Shown one piece after another: positions 27,776-35,253 of a stretch of 64,000 nt of DNA. The notes below the pieces were generated by a model. That model was not told the DNA's origin, did no database searches, and was given only the letters and a program-made list of their open reading frames with translations. Each line of letters begins with the position of its first letter. Position 1 is the stretch's first letter. The stretch is taken from NCBI GenBank assembly GCA_902786815.1, contig CADADV010000005.1:62001-126000 (forward strand), given 5' to 3'. The DNA comes from an uncultured Eubacteriales bacterium. Its GTDB lineage: Bacteria; Bacillota; Clostridia; Peptostreptococcales; Anaerovoracaceae. Both the position numbers and the translations under genes were made by a program.

Positions 27776-28214
27776 TTTGCCCGGAAGGAGATATTGGCTC
27801 TGTAAAGAATGTTGGGGTGGATGATACTCCAAGGATTTCAGAGTCTCTTTCATTTGGCTCGGATTTCCGCCTGCGAGCGAGCCATCGCAGAAATATAGCA
27901 AAAGCATATCAGATCCTGCGGGATTAACGGGCTTAGACTGGACTCGCAGGGACAGACCCGCAGAAATCTGCTTTTGGATCGAAAAAACTGCGCCCCCCAC
28001 TTGCCGTGAGGCTTCCATGAGTGAAATCCCGCAGAAATCAGGTGCAAAATCGGGGAAAACTGTGGCCATCCGCTCGCCGGACATCAGCCGATGGCCAACA
28101 TTACGTGAGCCACCCCAACATGTTTTTTAGAACCGAGATATTTCTCGTGAAGTTTCTCGCAAACAACGAAAAAAGTGGTATAATTCTGTGTCAGAAAAGA
28201 GGAGCAACACATAG
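27776..28214 (+). ncRNA. Gene-free region, candidate structured RNA of about 310-330 nt
   Basis: No convincing protein is encoded here. ATGTTGGGGTGG (27809-27820) is complementary to CCACCCCAACAT (28110-28121), and the second arm runs straight into GTTTTTTAG, as a closing stem plus terminator would. Inside are GGCTCG/CGAGCC (about 27857/27878) and GGCCATC/GATGGCC (28064-28070, 28090-28096) hairpins and three CGCAGAAAT motifs. RNase P, tmRNA and 6S consensus blocks are not visible. A mobile palindromic remnant is an alternative. The last ~60 nt carry the walJ promoter (TATAAT 28179-28184) and ribosome site. Confidence 0.4.
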
Positions 28215-29009
28215 ATGACAATGAAATTCTGTTCTTTCGCGAGCGGCAGCAGCGGCAACTGCTACCTGATCAAAAGTGAAGAAACGGCGGTGCTGATCGA
28301 CGCGGGGATCTCAGGCAAAAGGATCCTCGCAGGTCTCGAGGAGACAGGAACTCCGCGAGAAATGGTCAGCGCCATTTTGGTGACCCATGAGCACATCGAC
28401 CATGTCAAATCCCTTCCGGTCATGACCAAGCGGATCCCTGGCCTGCAGGTCTACGCTAACGAAGCGACGTGGGATCAGATCGACCGGCCTGTTCCGGAGG
28501 AGCGCAGAGAACTGTTTGAGACTGGCGAAGAGTTTCAGATCGGCGATCTGACTATCCGGCCCTTCCCGGTATCCCATGACGCTGCCGAACCGGTCGGCTT
28601 TTCGATTTACGGGGACGGACAGCAGATCAGCGTATGCACAGATTCCGGATTTATCAGCGATGAGATCTTCGAGGAGATCGCTGAAGCGGACCTGCTTTTG
28701 CTTGAAGCAAATCACGAGAAGGAGATGCTGCTGTTCGGCAGGTATCCGTATCCGCTCAAGCAGCGCATCCTCGGGGACGAGGGCCACCTGTCGAACCTGC
28801 ACTGCGGAGAGTGCCTTTGCAGGATCGTGAACGAAAAACCCAAGAGGCGCATGGTTCTTCTGGGGCATCTCAGTCATGAAAACAATACGCCGGAAGTGGC
28901 CATGCAGGCGATCATCAACACCCTCGAAGAGGACAGGATCTTCACCGGGGACGATCTGCAGATCGAGGTGGCAATGCGTGATCAGATCAGTGATATCTAT
29001 GAACTATAG
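28215..29009 (+). CDS. walJ: MBL-fold metallo-hydrolase, WalJ/YycJ-like
   Basis: The 264-residue metallo-beta-lactamase-fold protein has the FASGSSGNCYLI start, the zinc motif THEHIDHVKS (HxHxDH) and later DSGFISDEI and LLLEANHEKEML, all typical of the YycJ/WalJ group. WalJ is usually linked with the WalRK cell-wall regulon and proposed to act in DNA replication or repair. ATG 28215 is 10 nt after GAGGAG. rlmH follows after 18 nt, an arrangement common in Firmicutes. Confidence 0.9.
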   Translation: MTMKFCSFASGSSGNCYLIKSEETAVLIDAGISGKRILAGLEETGTPREMVSAILVTHEHIDHVKSLPVMTKRIPGLQVYANEATWDQIDRPVPEERRELFETGEEFQIGDLTIRPFPVSHDAAEPVGFSIYGDGQQISVCTDSGFISDEIFEEIAEADLLLLEANHEKEMLLFGRYPYPLKQRILGDEGHLSNLHCGECLCRIVNEKPKRRMVLLGHLSHENNTPEVAMQAIINTLEEDRIFTGDDLQIEVAMRDQISDIYEL

Positions 29010-29027
29010 ACAGCGGAGACAGTCAGC

Positions 29028-29507
29028 ATGAACATACGCATCATCGCAATCGGAAAACTGAAAGAGAAGTACTGGCGGGAGGCGGTGGCCGAGTATTCCA
29101 AACGGCTCGGCGCCTACTGCAGTCTGGAGATCGTCGAGCTCAAGGAGAGCCCGCTCCGCGCGAATCCATCGCCGGCGGACGAGGAAGCGGTGAAGACTGC
29201 CGAGGGCGAAGACATCCTGCGCCATATCGGCAAAGGTGATTATGCCATCACCCTCGAGATCAAGGGAAAGCCGCTGAGCAGCGAGCAGCTGGCATCCCGG
29301 ATCGCAGATCTTGCCCTGGAAGGCAAAAGCACCATCGACTTTATCATCGGCGGATCGCTGGGTCTGTCGGCGGACGTCAGCAAACGCGCCGATTTCAAAC
29401 TGAGCTTCTCGGCGATGACCTTCCCCCACCAGATGATGCGCGTCATCCTCCTCGAACAGATCTACCGGAGCTTCAAGATCAACAGGAACGAAACATACCA
29501 TAAATAA
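29028..29507 (+). CDS. rlmH: 23S rRNA pseudouridine1915-N3-methyltransferase
   Basis: This SPOUT methyltransferase modifies pseudouridine 1915 in 23S helix 69 on assembled ribosomes. The 159-residue protein has the family signatures IRIIAIGKLKEKYW, DFIIGGSLGLS (SAM-binding knot) and the C-terminal FPHQMMRVILLEQIYRSFKI. Its end meets a convergent terminator. Confidence 0.97.
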   Translation: MNIRIIAIGKLKEKYWREAVAEYSKRLGAYCSLEIVELKESPLRANPSPADEEAVKTAEGEDILRHIGKGDYAITLEIKGKPLSSEQLASRIADLALEGKSTIDFIIGGSLGLSADVSKRADFKLSFSAMTFPHQMMRVILLEQIYRSFKINRNETYHK

Positions 29508-29518
29508 CAACAATTAAA

Positions 29519-29546
29519 ACAGCGGCCTCGCGAGAGGCCGCTTTGT
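29519..29546. terminator. Bidirectional terminator between rlmH and the response regulator gene
   Basis: AGCGGCCTC/GAGGCCGCT (29521-29529, 29534-29542) closes a GCGA loop, with AAAAC before it and TTTG after, so it can serve both converging genes. Confidence 0.85.
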
Positions 29547-29558
29547 TATGCCTGGGAA

Positions 29559-30245
29559 TCAGACGGTGAACTTGTATCCGAGACCGCGGACTGTCTGGAT
29601 GTACTGCGGATCGGACGGGTCGTCTTCGATCTTCTGGCGCAGTCTGTTGACATAGACCATGATGGCGTTTTCGTCGATGATGGTCTCGCCCCAGATCATG
29701 CTGTAGATCATATCCTTGGAGAAGATTCTGCCTACGTTGTCGATGAAGAGTTTGATCATGGCGTTCTCTTTCGCGGAGAGCGGGATCTCGACTTCATTTT
29801 TATAGAAGCGCAGGGTGTGGGTGTTGTAGGTAAACGGACCGACCTCCAGAATCGGGTTGTCGTCGGAGACGGAACTGCGGCTCCTCCTGATGAGAGCCTT
29901 TGCCTTTGCGCCTAAGGTAACGGGATTGAAGGGCTTCGTGATGTATTCATCTGCGCCGATGTCCAGACCGTAGAGCGTGTCGTAATCAGCCTTGCGCCCG
30001 CTGACCACCATGATGGGGACGTTCTCCCCGCGGCCGCGGAGCTCGTGGATCACTTCGAACCCATCCATTCCGTGCATATTGATATCGAGCAGTATCAGCG
30101 CGAAATCATTTTCCTCGATGGCAGCCAGTGCCTCCTCACCGCTTGCGGTTTCGACAACGTCGAAATCGTTGCCGGTCATTACCTTCCCGAGCATGGTGCG
30201 GACTGCCTGATCATCATCTACTACAAGAACAAGATCTTTTGCCAT
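29559..30245 (-). CDS. OmpR/PhoB-family response regulator
   Basis: The 228-residue protein has a receiver domain (acidic pair in VVDDDQ, phospho-Asp in LLDINMHGMDG, Lys in ITKPF) and a C-terminal winged helix (VYVNRLRQKIEDD, TVRGLGYKF). It reads away from the histidine kinase gene across an 83-bp gap. The ribosome site AGGAG precedes ATG. Confidence 0.94.
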   Translation of the reverse strand: MAKDLVLVVDDDQAVRTMLGKVMTGNDFDVVETASGEEALAAIEENDFALILLDINMHGMDGFEVIHELRGRGENVPIMVVSGRKADYDTLYGLDIGADEYITKPFNPVTLGAKAKALIRRSRSSVSDDNPILEVGPFTYNTHTLRFYKNEVEIPLSAKENAMIKLFIDNVGRIFSKDMIYSMIWGETIIDENAIMVYVNRLRQKIEDDPSDPQYIQTVRGLGYKFTV

Positions 30246-30258
30246 AATAAACTCCTGT

Positions 30259-30286
30259 TTTACATTATCACTATATCTTGTATAAT
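30259..30286 (+). promoter_or_regulatory. Promoter toward the histidine kinase
   Basis: TTTACA (30259-30264) and TATAAT (30281-30286) have a 16-nt spacer. The shared divergent region also holds the regulator gene's start, so mutual regulation is possible. Confidence 0.6.
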
Positions 30287-30328
30287 TATAATGAAAAATA
30301 CTGAATATAGCAATAAGGAGTGTGGACT

Positions 30329-31324
30329 TTGCGAAATTTGCTGAAAAATACGAATAGAAAAGAGCTGATCGAGCTTGGTCTGGCTGTGCTGCTTGTGGCC
30401 CTGGGAATCATCGCGGCCGCCACGACAGCCAGCAGAATCATCCTCGGTCTCGCGCTGGTGCTGGCGGGAATGCTTGTCGCCCTGCAGATCTTCCTGCAGG
30501 GAAAGCGCGACATGATGAAGGCGGACAAGGAGCTGGAAGCACTGAAAGAAAAGAACCGCCAGATGGAGGAGCTCACCAGGAAGACCCAGGAACTGGCACA
30601 CCATCAGCGGCTGGAGACCATCGGTACACTGACCTCCAGTATTGCACACGAATTCAACAATCTGCTGACGCCGATCATGGGATACAGCCTCATGACCCTG
30701 GAAAAGCTCCCGCAGACAGACGACAGTCCCTACGACGACGTTCTGGAAATCTACAACGCCTCCGTCAAGGCCAAGGATATCATCTCACGGCTGTCTGAGC
30801 TCTCCCGCAAAAACACGGAGATGCGGTTTGAGACGATCAATCCGGACGAACTGGTGAACAAGGTCCTGCACGTCACATCGCCGGCCCTGCCGAAGAAGGT
30901 GGACATCTTCCGGAACCTGAACTGTTCACGTAAATATATAGAAGGAAATGAAACGCAGCTGTCCCAGCTGATCCTGAATCTGATCATCAACGCCTTCCAT
31001 GCCCTAGGCGAAGAAGGCGGCGAGGTCACGGTCACTACAGAGAAGGTCGGCACAGACATCATGATCGAAGTTGCGGACGACGGCCCGGGCATCCCGGACG
31101 ACATCAAAGAGAAGATCTTCGACCCGTTCTTCACGACGAAGGAAGCCGGCGTCGGCACAGGCCTGGGCCTGGCCATCGCCCTTCAGGCAGCCGAAGACCA
31201 CAAGGGAAGGATCGAAGTCGAATCCGAGGAAGGCAAAGGCGCCAGCTTCAAGGTGTTCATCCCGGAGCTTGAGCTCAAGCAGGACAGGACGATGCGGTAC
31301 TACGATTTTGATGATTTGCCATAA
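30329..31324 (+). CDS. Membrane sensor histidine kinase
   Basis: The start is TTG 30329, 8 nt after AAGGAG; an in-frame GTG at 30320 overlaps that ribosome site. The product (331 residues) has two membrane helices near the N-terminus, a coiled coil, the H-box [15 protein letters not shown], the N-box [26 protein letters not shown] and [16 protein letters not shown]. The HEFNN H-box is of the NtrB/HPK4 type, while its divergent partner regulator is OmpR-like. There is almost no extracytoplasmic sensor, so it may sense in the membrane. Confidence 0.88.
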   Translation: MRNLLKNTNRKELIELGLAVLLVALGIIAAATTASRIILGLALVLAGMLVALQIFLQGKRDMMKADKELEALKEKNRQMEELTRKTQELAHHQRLETIGTLTSSIAHEFNNLLTPIMGYSLMTLEKLPQTDDSPYDDVLEIYNASVKAKDIISRLSELSRKNTEMRFETINPDELVNKVLHVTSPALPKKVDIFRNLNCSRKYIEGNETQLSQLILNLIINAFHALGEEGGEVTVTTEKVGTDIMIEVADDGPGIPDDIKEKIFDPFFTTKEAGVGTGLGLAIALQAAEDHKGRIEVESEEGKGASFKVFIPELELKQDRTMRYYDFDDLP

Positions 31325-31343
31325 GGCAGGAGATACGAAACAT

Positions 31344-31931
31344 ATGAGAAGTGACGGAGTTTTGAGAATCTATACAGACGGCGGATGCGCGGGCAACCAG
31401 TCCGAGGAGAACCTGGGCGGATGGGGCGCCATCCTGGAGTTTGCACCGGCCGGTGCGCTGGGTGCAGCCGGTGTCACAACGCCTGCTGTTAAGGAACTCT
31501 ACGGCAACGAGGCCAATACGACCAACAACCGCATGGAGATGACCGCCCTGCTGGAAGCTTTCCGCGCTATAAAAAAAGAAGGCCAGCGCATCCAGGTCTT
31601 TTCGGACAGCAGCTACCTTATGGACTGCTTCCGCAAGAAGTGGTATGTGAACTGGCAGTCGAACGGCTGGAAGAACGCCCAGAAGAAGCCTGTGGAAAAC
31701 CAGGATCTGTGGGTGGAACTTCTGCCTTTCCTGGACCGGCATGAAATAGAATTCTACCGCGTCAAAGGCCATGTGAATCTGGCGAGCGAGAACCTCGATC
31801 TGATGAAGCTCTACGGCAAGTTCTGCGAGTGGAACGGCGGCGGCTTTACCCTCGATGAGTTCAAATACATCATCGAAAAGAACAATCGTGCCGACGCGCT
31901 GGCGAACCAGGGAATCGACGAGATCCGGTGA
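31344..31931 (+). CDS. rnhA: Ribonuclease HI family protein
   Basis: RNase HI cuts RNA in RNA-DNA hybrids. The start is ATG 31344 because family members begin LRIYTDGGCAGNQ. The catalytic carboxylates are visible: Asp in YTDGGC, Glu in NNRMEM, Asp in FSDSSYL and Asp in NRADALAN. At 195 residues it is longer than the usual ~150, with insertions after the first strand (PAGALGAAG region) and before the last Asp (NLDLMKLYGKFCEWNGGGF). The basic WYVNWQSNGWK handle is present. Confidence 0.9.
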   Translation: MRSDGVLRIYTDGGCAGNQSEENLGGWGAILEFAPAGALGAAGVTTPAVKELYGNEANTTNNRMEMTALLEAFRAIKKEGQRIQVFSDSSYLMDCFRKKWYVNWQSNGWKNAQKKPVENQDLWVELLPFLDRHEIEFYRVKGHVNLASENLDLMKLYGKFCEWNGGGFTLDEFKYIIEKNNRADALANQGIDEIR

Positions 31932-31982
31932 GTGTTGCCGCGGCACTGCGGCCAGGCGCCGGGAGGAGCCGGAAGGTCGCGT

Positions 31983-32309
31983 TTACCGCATATTTTCGAA
32001 TTTGCGCGTAGCGTCCAGATAGTTCTGGAGCGTGCCTAGGTGCACATAGTAATAAGAGAAACGGTCCTGCTTCTTGATCTGGAGCAGGTCCGCATCGGCG
32101 AGTTTCTTCACGTGCTGGGAAATCGTCGCCTGCGCGTACCCGAACTCTTCAACAAGATCTTTGTTGCAGACGGGGGTGCGCCTTTTGTTTTGCTGCATGA
32201 TGAAGCGGAATATCTTGATCCGCGCCGGGTGCGCCAGCGCATCGGAGATCTGCGCGATCAGCAGAACTTCCTTTTCCTGCAGTTCGTCTAATTCTTTTCT
32301 GAGTCTCAT
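31983..32309 (-). CDS. ArsR-type winged-helix regulator
   Basis: The 108-residue protein has the ArsR core: DALAHPARIKIFRFIMQ, then EEFGYAQATISQHVKKLADA (HTH) and the wing KKQDRFSYYYVHLG. There is no obvious metal-site CVC motif. AGGAGG lies upstream on the minus strand. It sits 17 nt after the SGNH hydrolase gene and is probably co-transcribed with it. Confidence 0.85.
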   Translation of the reverse strand: MRLRKELDELQEKEVLLIAQISDALAHPARIKIFRFIMQQNKRRTPVCNKDLVEEFGYAQATISQHVKKLADADLLQIKKQDRFSYYYVHLGTLQNYLDATRKFENMR

Positions 32310-32326
32310 CGGTCGTCCTCCTGAAC

Positions 32327-32974
32327 TTATTTATATAATTCTTCCTTTTCGATAACGTCAAGCACCTGCCGCGCTATGAACTTATGCCCGTCCGGTGTCG
32401 GGTGCACGCCGTCCAGATACGCCAGTTCCGGGTCGCCCAGTTCTGCGACGTACTCCTGGTAGAGGCGGTTGATATCGACAAAAGGCCTGCCGGAGCCCTT
32501 CAGCATTTCCGAGAAATTTGCCAGGTCCCGGTTGACGGCGTCGTAGGAGATGCCGCATCCTGCCAGCCACATATACCCGGCCTTGTCAGCATCCACCGGC
32601 GTCGGTGTGATGTAGACAGACACGGCGCCGATCGCATCCGCCCGCTTTGCCAGCTTCTCCAGATTATCGAAAGCCTCCTCCGGGCCGGCTTCACGGTAGA
32701 TAAAGTCGTTTGCACCCGTCAGGTAGAACACGATATCCGGCTTGTGACTGAGTACATCTGCTTCAAACCGCGCGGCGATGCCCGCCGTCGTATCGCCGTT
32801 GATGCCTTTGTTTATGATATCGAATCCCGTGCTCTTGGCAAAAGCAGGAGCGCCCGCCGGGTCGCCGTCGCCGTCCTTCAAGATCCTACGCAGCACGCCT
32901 GTGAAGCCTTTGCTCTTGCCCCACGGGTATCCCGCCACGATACTGTTGCCGATGAATATCATTTTCTTTCGCAT
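32327..32974 (-). CDS. SGNH/GDSL-family hydrolase
   Basis: This 215-residue esterase-like protein has block I IFIGNSIVAGYPWG (GNS in place of GDS), block III LTGANDF (G-x-ND) and block V DGVHPTPDGHKFI (D-x-x-H). The family includes acyl-ester hydrolases and carbohydrate deacetylases; the substrate is not evident. No signal peptide is visible, so it should be cytoplasmic. An ArsR-type gene follows. Confidence 0.87.
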   Translation of the reverse strand: MRKKMIFIGNSIVAGYPWGKSKGFTGVLRRILKDGDGDPAGAPAFAKSTGFDIINKGINGDTTAGIAARFEADVLSHKPDIVFYLTGANDFIYREAGPEEAFDNLEKLAKRADAIGAVSVYITPTPVDADKAGYMWLAGCGISYDAVNRDLANFSEMLKGSGRPFVDINRLYQEYVAELGDPELAYLDGVHPTPDGHKFIARQVLDVIEKEELYK

Positions 32975-33123
32975 GTTGCTGTCCGGTGCCTCCTGGTTAT
33001 TCCCCGCTGCCTCTAGATGTATCGCCTATTAACTATTGACTGTTCGTATTGTAACACATACGGGGTGCGTGCTTCCACAGGTTTCTGACCTGCGGTCAAG
33101 AAAACCGCCGTATTTCATTCGTT

Positions 33124-33337
33124 CTTGTACAGCCGTACAAGATATCATTCACTACCTTGAATCTCTTGTACAAATGGCTTTTGAGACGCAGACGTAAGCC
33201 CCGTTTTGTACAAGAAACAAGCCTTATTTTCGCCAATCTTGTCCTAGCGGCCCTGGATGTACAAGAGATGGAGAAATAACCGTTCTTTCTTGGCTCCACG
33301 TACAAGAGTGAGCCCATAATGAAGAGTCTCTTGTACA
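33124..33337. repeat. Cluster of seven TTGTACAA-like motifs
   Basis: CTTGTAC or GTACAAG occurs at 33124-33130, 33135-33141, 33165-33173, 33206-33214, 33259-33265, 33300-33306 and 33330-33337. Centre-to-centre spacings are about 8, 33, 40, 51, 41 and 33 bp. The core TTGTACAA is itself palindromic. The intervening sequence does not repeat, so this is not a CRISPR array. Confidence 0.7.
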
Positions 33338-33455
33338 GTTCGCTCGGCGTGTCCTCAACTTGGCAAAGCCGCCCCTGGACCCTTACGCTCCCCGTTTTAC
33401 AGAGCCGTCATACCACGCGAAGCAAGATCCAGGACTACGAACCAGCACCCGCCAT

Positions 33456-33469
33456 GCAAATATATTTGC
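33456..33469. promoter_or_regulatory. 14-bp palindrome over the activator gene's -35 element
   Basis: GCAAATATATTTGC is a perfect palindrome, identical to the one at 35008-35021. It overlaps TTGCAC (33466-33471), the best -35 candidate for the following gene. Binding here would block that promoter. Confidence 0.75.
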
Positions 33470-33495
33470 ACACCAGCCCCGCCTGGTGGTATAAT
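33466..33495 (+). promoter_or_regulatory. Promoter of the sigma-54 activator gene
   Basis: TTGCAC (33466-33471) and TATAAT (33490-33495) are separated by 18 nt; GGTGG before TATAAT also gives a near extended -10. AGGAGG at 33514-33519 precedes ATG 33530. Confidence 0.65.
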
Positions 33496-33529
33496 TGCAG
33501 TGCCGGAACCGGCAGGAGGATGAAAAGAA

Positions 33530-35008
33530 ATGAACGCGAAGGAATATCAGGCGATACTCAGGGCTGCTGCGGAGGTCCTGGGCGGAGCGATGCACATCGT
33601 GAACGCAGAGGGCATCACGATTCTTTACAATGAGGAGATGGCCAAGCTGGAGAAGACCAGGATCAGCAATGTCATCGGCAAACCCTTCCGGGAGGTGTTC
33701 TCCAACATTCCCGAGGAGGAGAGTACCCTCATGCAGGCGCTGAAGGAAAAGAAGGCGACGCGGAACCAGCAGCAGACCTATCTGAACGAATACGGCAAGG
33801 AGATCAATACGGTCAATACGACGGTCCCGATCATCGTAGACGGCAAAATCATCGCAGCCATGGAGGTGGCGCGGGACATCACCGATATCAAGAACATGAG
33901 CGATACGATCCTTGATCTGCAGAGCGACCTGACTGCAAGGCGCGCACCGGAAAAGCAGGCTGAAGAGGGTGCGGACGAGACCGGCGCAGGCGGGCAGGAC
34001 GGCGAAAGCCGGAAACGCGAGAAACGCCGCGGCATCCGCAGATACCAGTTCAGCGACATCATCGGCGAGAACCAGAGATTCGAAGAGACCATCGCCCGGG
34101 CGCAGAAGGCGTCACATAACGATACCTCTGTACTCCTCTACGGTGAGACGGGCGTTGGTAAGGAGCTGTTCGCGCAGAGCATCCACTACGACGGGCTCCG
34201 GCAGAAAGGACCGTTCCTGGCCCAGAACTGCGCGGCCATACCGGAGAGCCTTCTCGAAGGAATGCTGTTCGGAACAGCCAAGGGCGGATTCACGGGAGCC
34301 GTTGACAGAGCCGGTCTGTTCGAGCAGGCGAACGGCGGCACGCTGCTGCTTGACGAGGTCAGCGCCATGCCAATCGGCCTGCAGGGCAAGCTGCTGCGAG
34401 TGCTGCAGGAGGAATACATCCGTCGCGTGGGCGGAACCAAAGACATTCCTATCGATGTGCGGATCATCTCGACGATCAATGAGCCTGCAGAGGAACTCAT
34501 TGAGAGGGGTGCTCTTAGGCGCGACCTGTACTACAGACTCGGTACGGTAAGGATCTCGATCCCGCCGCTGCGGGAAAGGAAGGACGACATTCCGATCCTG
34601 AGCAGCGCGTTCCTGAAGAAGTACAACGAACGCTTCGACAAGGAGATCTGGATGCTTTCCGATGGAGCCAAGGCGAAGTTGATGAACTACGATTACCCGG
34701 GCAACGTGAGGGAGCTGGAGAACATCATCATGTCGGCCGTTTCAATGGCCGATGAGGATCACGTCCTCACAGAAACGGACATCGACATCGACAGCGGATA
34801 CAGGGAATCAGCGGATGTATCAGGCGGGCACGCGGCAGAAAGCTTCGTGGAAACCGGCGGATCCCTGTCCGATTATCTGGCAGGAATCGAGGAAACCGTC
34901 ATCCGGCAGTATCTGATCGCAAACGACGGAAACGTGTCCAAAACAGCCAAAGAACTAGGCATGCTGCGGCAAAATCTCCAGCACAAAATCAGGAAATACG
35001 GCATTTAG
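33530..35008 (+). CDS. PAS / AAA+ / Fis sigma-54-dependent transcription activator
   Basis: This 492-residue protein has an N-terminal PAS domain (about residues 15-130), a linker, an AAA+ sigma-54 interaction domain and a C-terminal Fis-type HTH (NVSKTAKELGMLRQNLQHKI). Walker A GETGVGKE (about 205), Walker B GGTLLLDEV and the Arg finger region RRDLYYRLG are intact. The sigma-54 contact loop reads GGFTGA rather than GAFTGA. Located directly upstream of an ornithine-fermentation operon with a -24/-12 promoter, it should activate that operon. The PAS ligand is unknown. A palindrome over its own promoter suggests autorepression. Confidence 0.92.
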   Translation: MNAKEYQAILRAAAEVLGGAMHIVNAEGITILYNEEMAKLEKTRISNVIGKPFREVFSNIPEEESTLMQALKEKKATRNQQQTYLNEYGKEINTVNTTVPIIVDGKIIAAMEVARDITDIKNMSDTILDLQSDLTARRAPEKQAEEGADETGAGGQDGESRKREKRRGIRRYQFSDIIGENQRFEETIARAQKASHNDTSVLLYGETGVGKELFAQSIHYDGLRQKGPFLAQNCAAIPESLLEGMLFGTAKGGFTGAVDRAGLFEQANGGTLLLDEVSAMPIGLQGKLLRVLQEEYIRRVGGTKDIPIDVRIISTINEPAEELIERGALRRDLYYRLGTVRISIPPLRERKDDIPILSSAFLKKYNERFDKEIWMLSDGAKAKLMNYDYPGNVRELENIIMSAVSMADEDHVLTETDIDIDSGYRESADVSGGHAAESFVETGGSLSDYLAGIEETVIRQYLIANDGNVSKTAKELGMLRQNLQHKIRKYGI

Positions 35009-35044
35009 CAAATATATTTGCATATATACCGCAAAAATACTTGC
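35008..35044. promoter_or_regulatory. Pair of palindromic enhancer sites for the ornithine operon
   Basis: GCAAATATATTTGC (35008-35021) and GCAAAAATACTTGC (35031-35044; 12 of 14 match) have centres 23 bp apart, about two helical turns, so both face the same side of DNA. They lie 130-155 bp upstream of the -24 element, a normal distance for a sigma-54 enhancer. Confidence 0.75.
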
Positions 35045-35171
35045 AGAATTGGATGCTTTTGCACCAGGACTGTAGCAGAAGAAAGCGAAAAAGCCCGGAA
35101 GCAGGTGCCGCAAAGCCTTGTGTATCAAGGGTTTCAGACCAAACAAAAAACAAACACATCCCCGGCCGGAG

Positions 35172-35190
35172 TTGGCACGGGGATTGCTTT
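35172..35190 (+). promoter_or_regulatory. Sigma-54 (-24/-12) promoter of the ornithine operon
   Basis: TTGGCACGGGGATTGCTTT matches the RpoN consensus, with GG at 35174-35175 and GC at 35186-35187, ten bases between. The first gene starts at 35254. Confidence 0.92.
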
Positions 35191-35253
35191 ATATAAGGGC
35201 ACAATCAAATCGCTTATACTTTTAAGTAAAATAAGATGAAAAGGAGAAACACT

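Larger units (their letters stand above)
32975..33529. other. 555-bp gene-free region with TTGTAC cluster and activator promoter
   Basis: No real gene is supported. The left part carries the upstream region of the SGNH gene. The centre (33124-33337) holds seven TTGTAC/GTACAA motifs. The right part holds a 14-bp palindrome and the sigma-70-like promoter for the sigma-54 activator. Short open frames here lack ribosome sites or family resemblance. Confidence 0.7.

Noticed and set aside
27773-28084. 103-codon open frame on the minus strand inside the structured region
   Set aside because: No ribosome site or recognisable family, and it runs antisense through the closing stem and hairpins; structure explains the region better.
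33096-33317. 73-codon minus-strand frame across the TTGTAC cluster
   Set aside because: The apparent Cys/Tyr-rich pattern arises from repeated TTGTAC motifs; no ribosome site or family resemblance.
33124-33337. CRISPR array
   Set aside because: The motifs are only 7-9 bp, occur in both orientations, and have no long conserved repeat or cas genes nearby.
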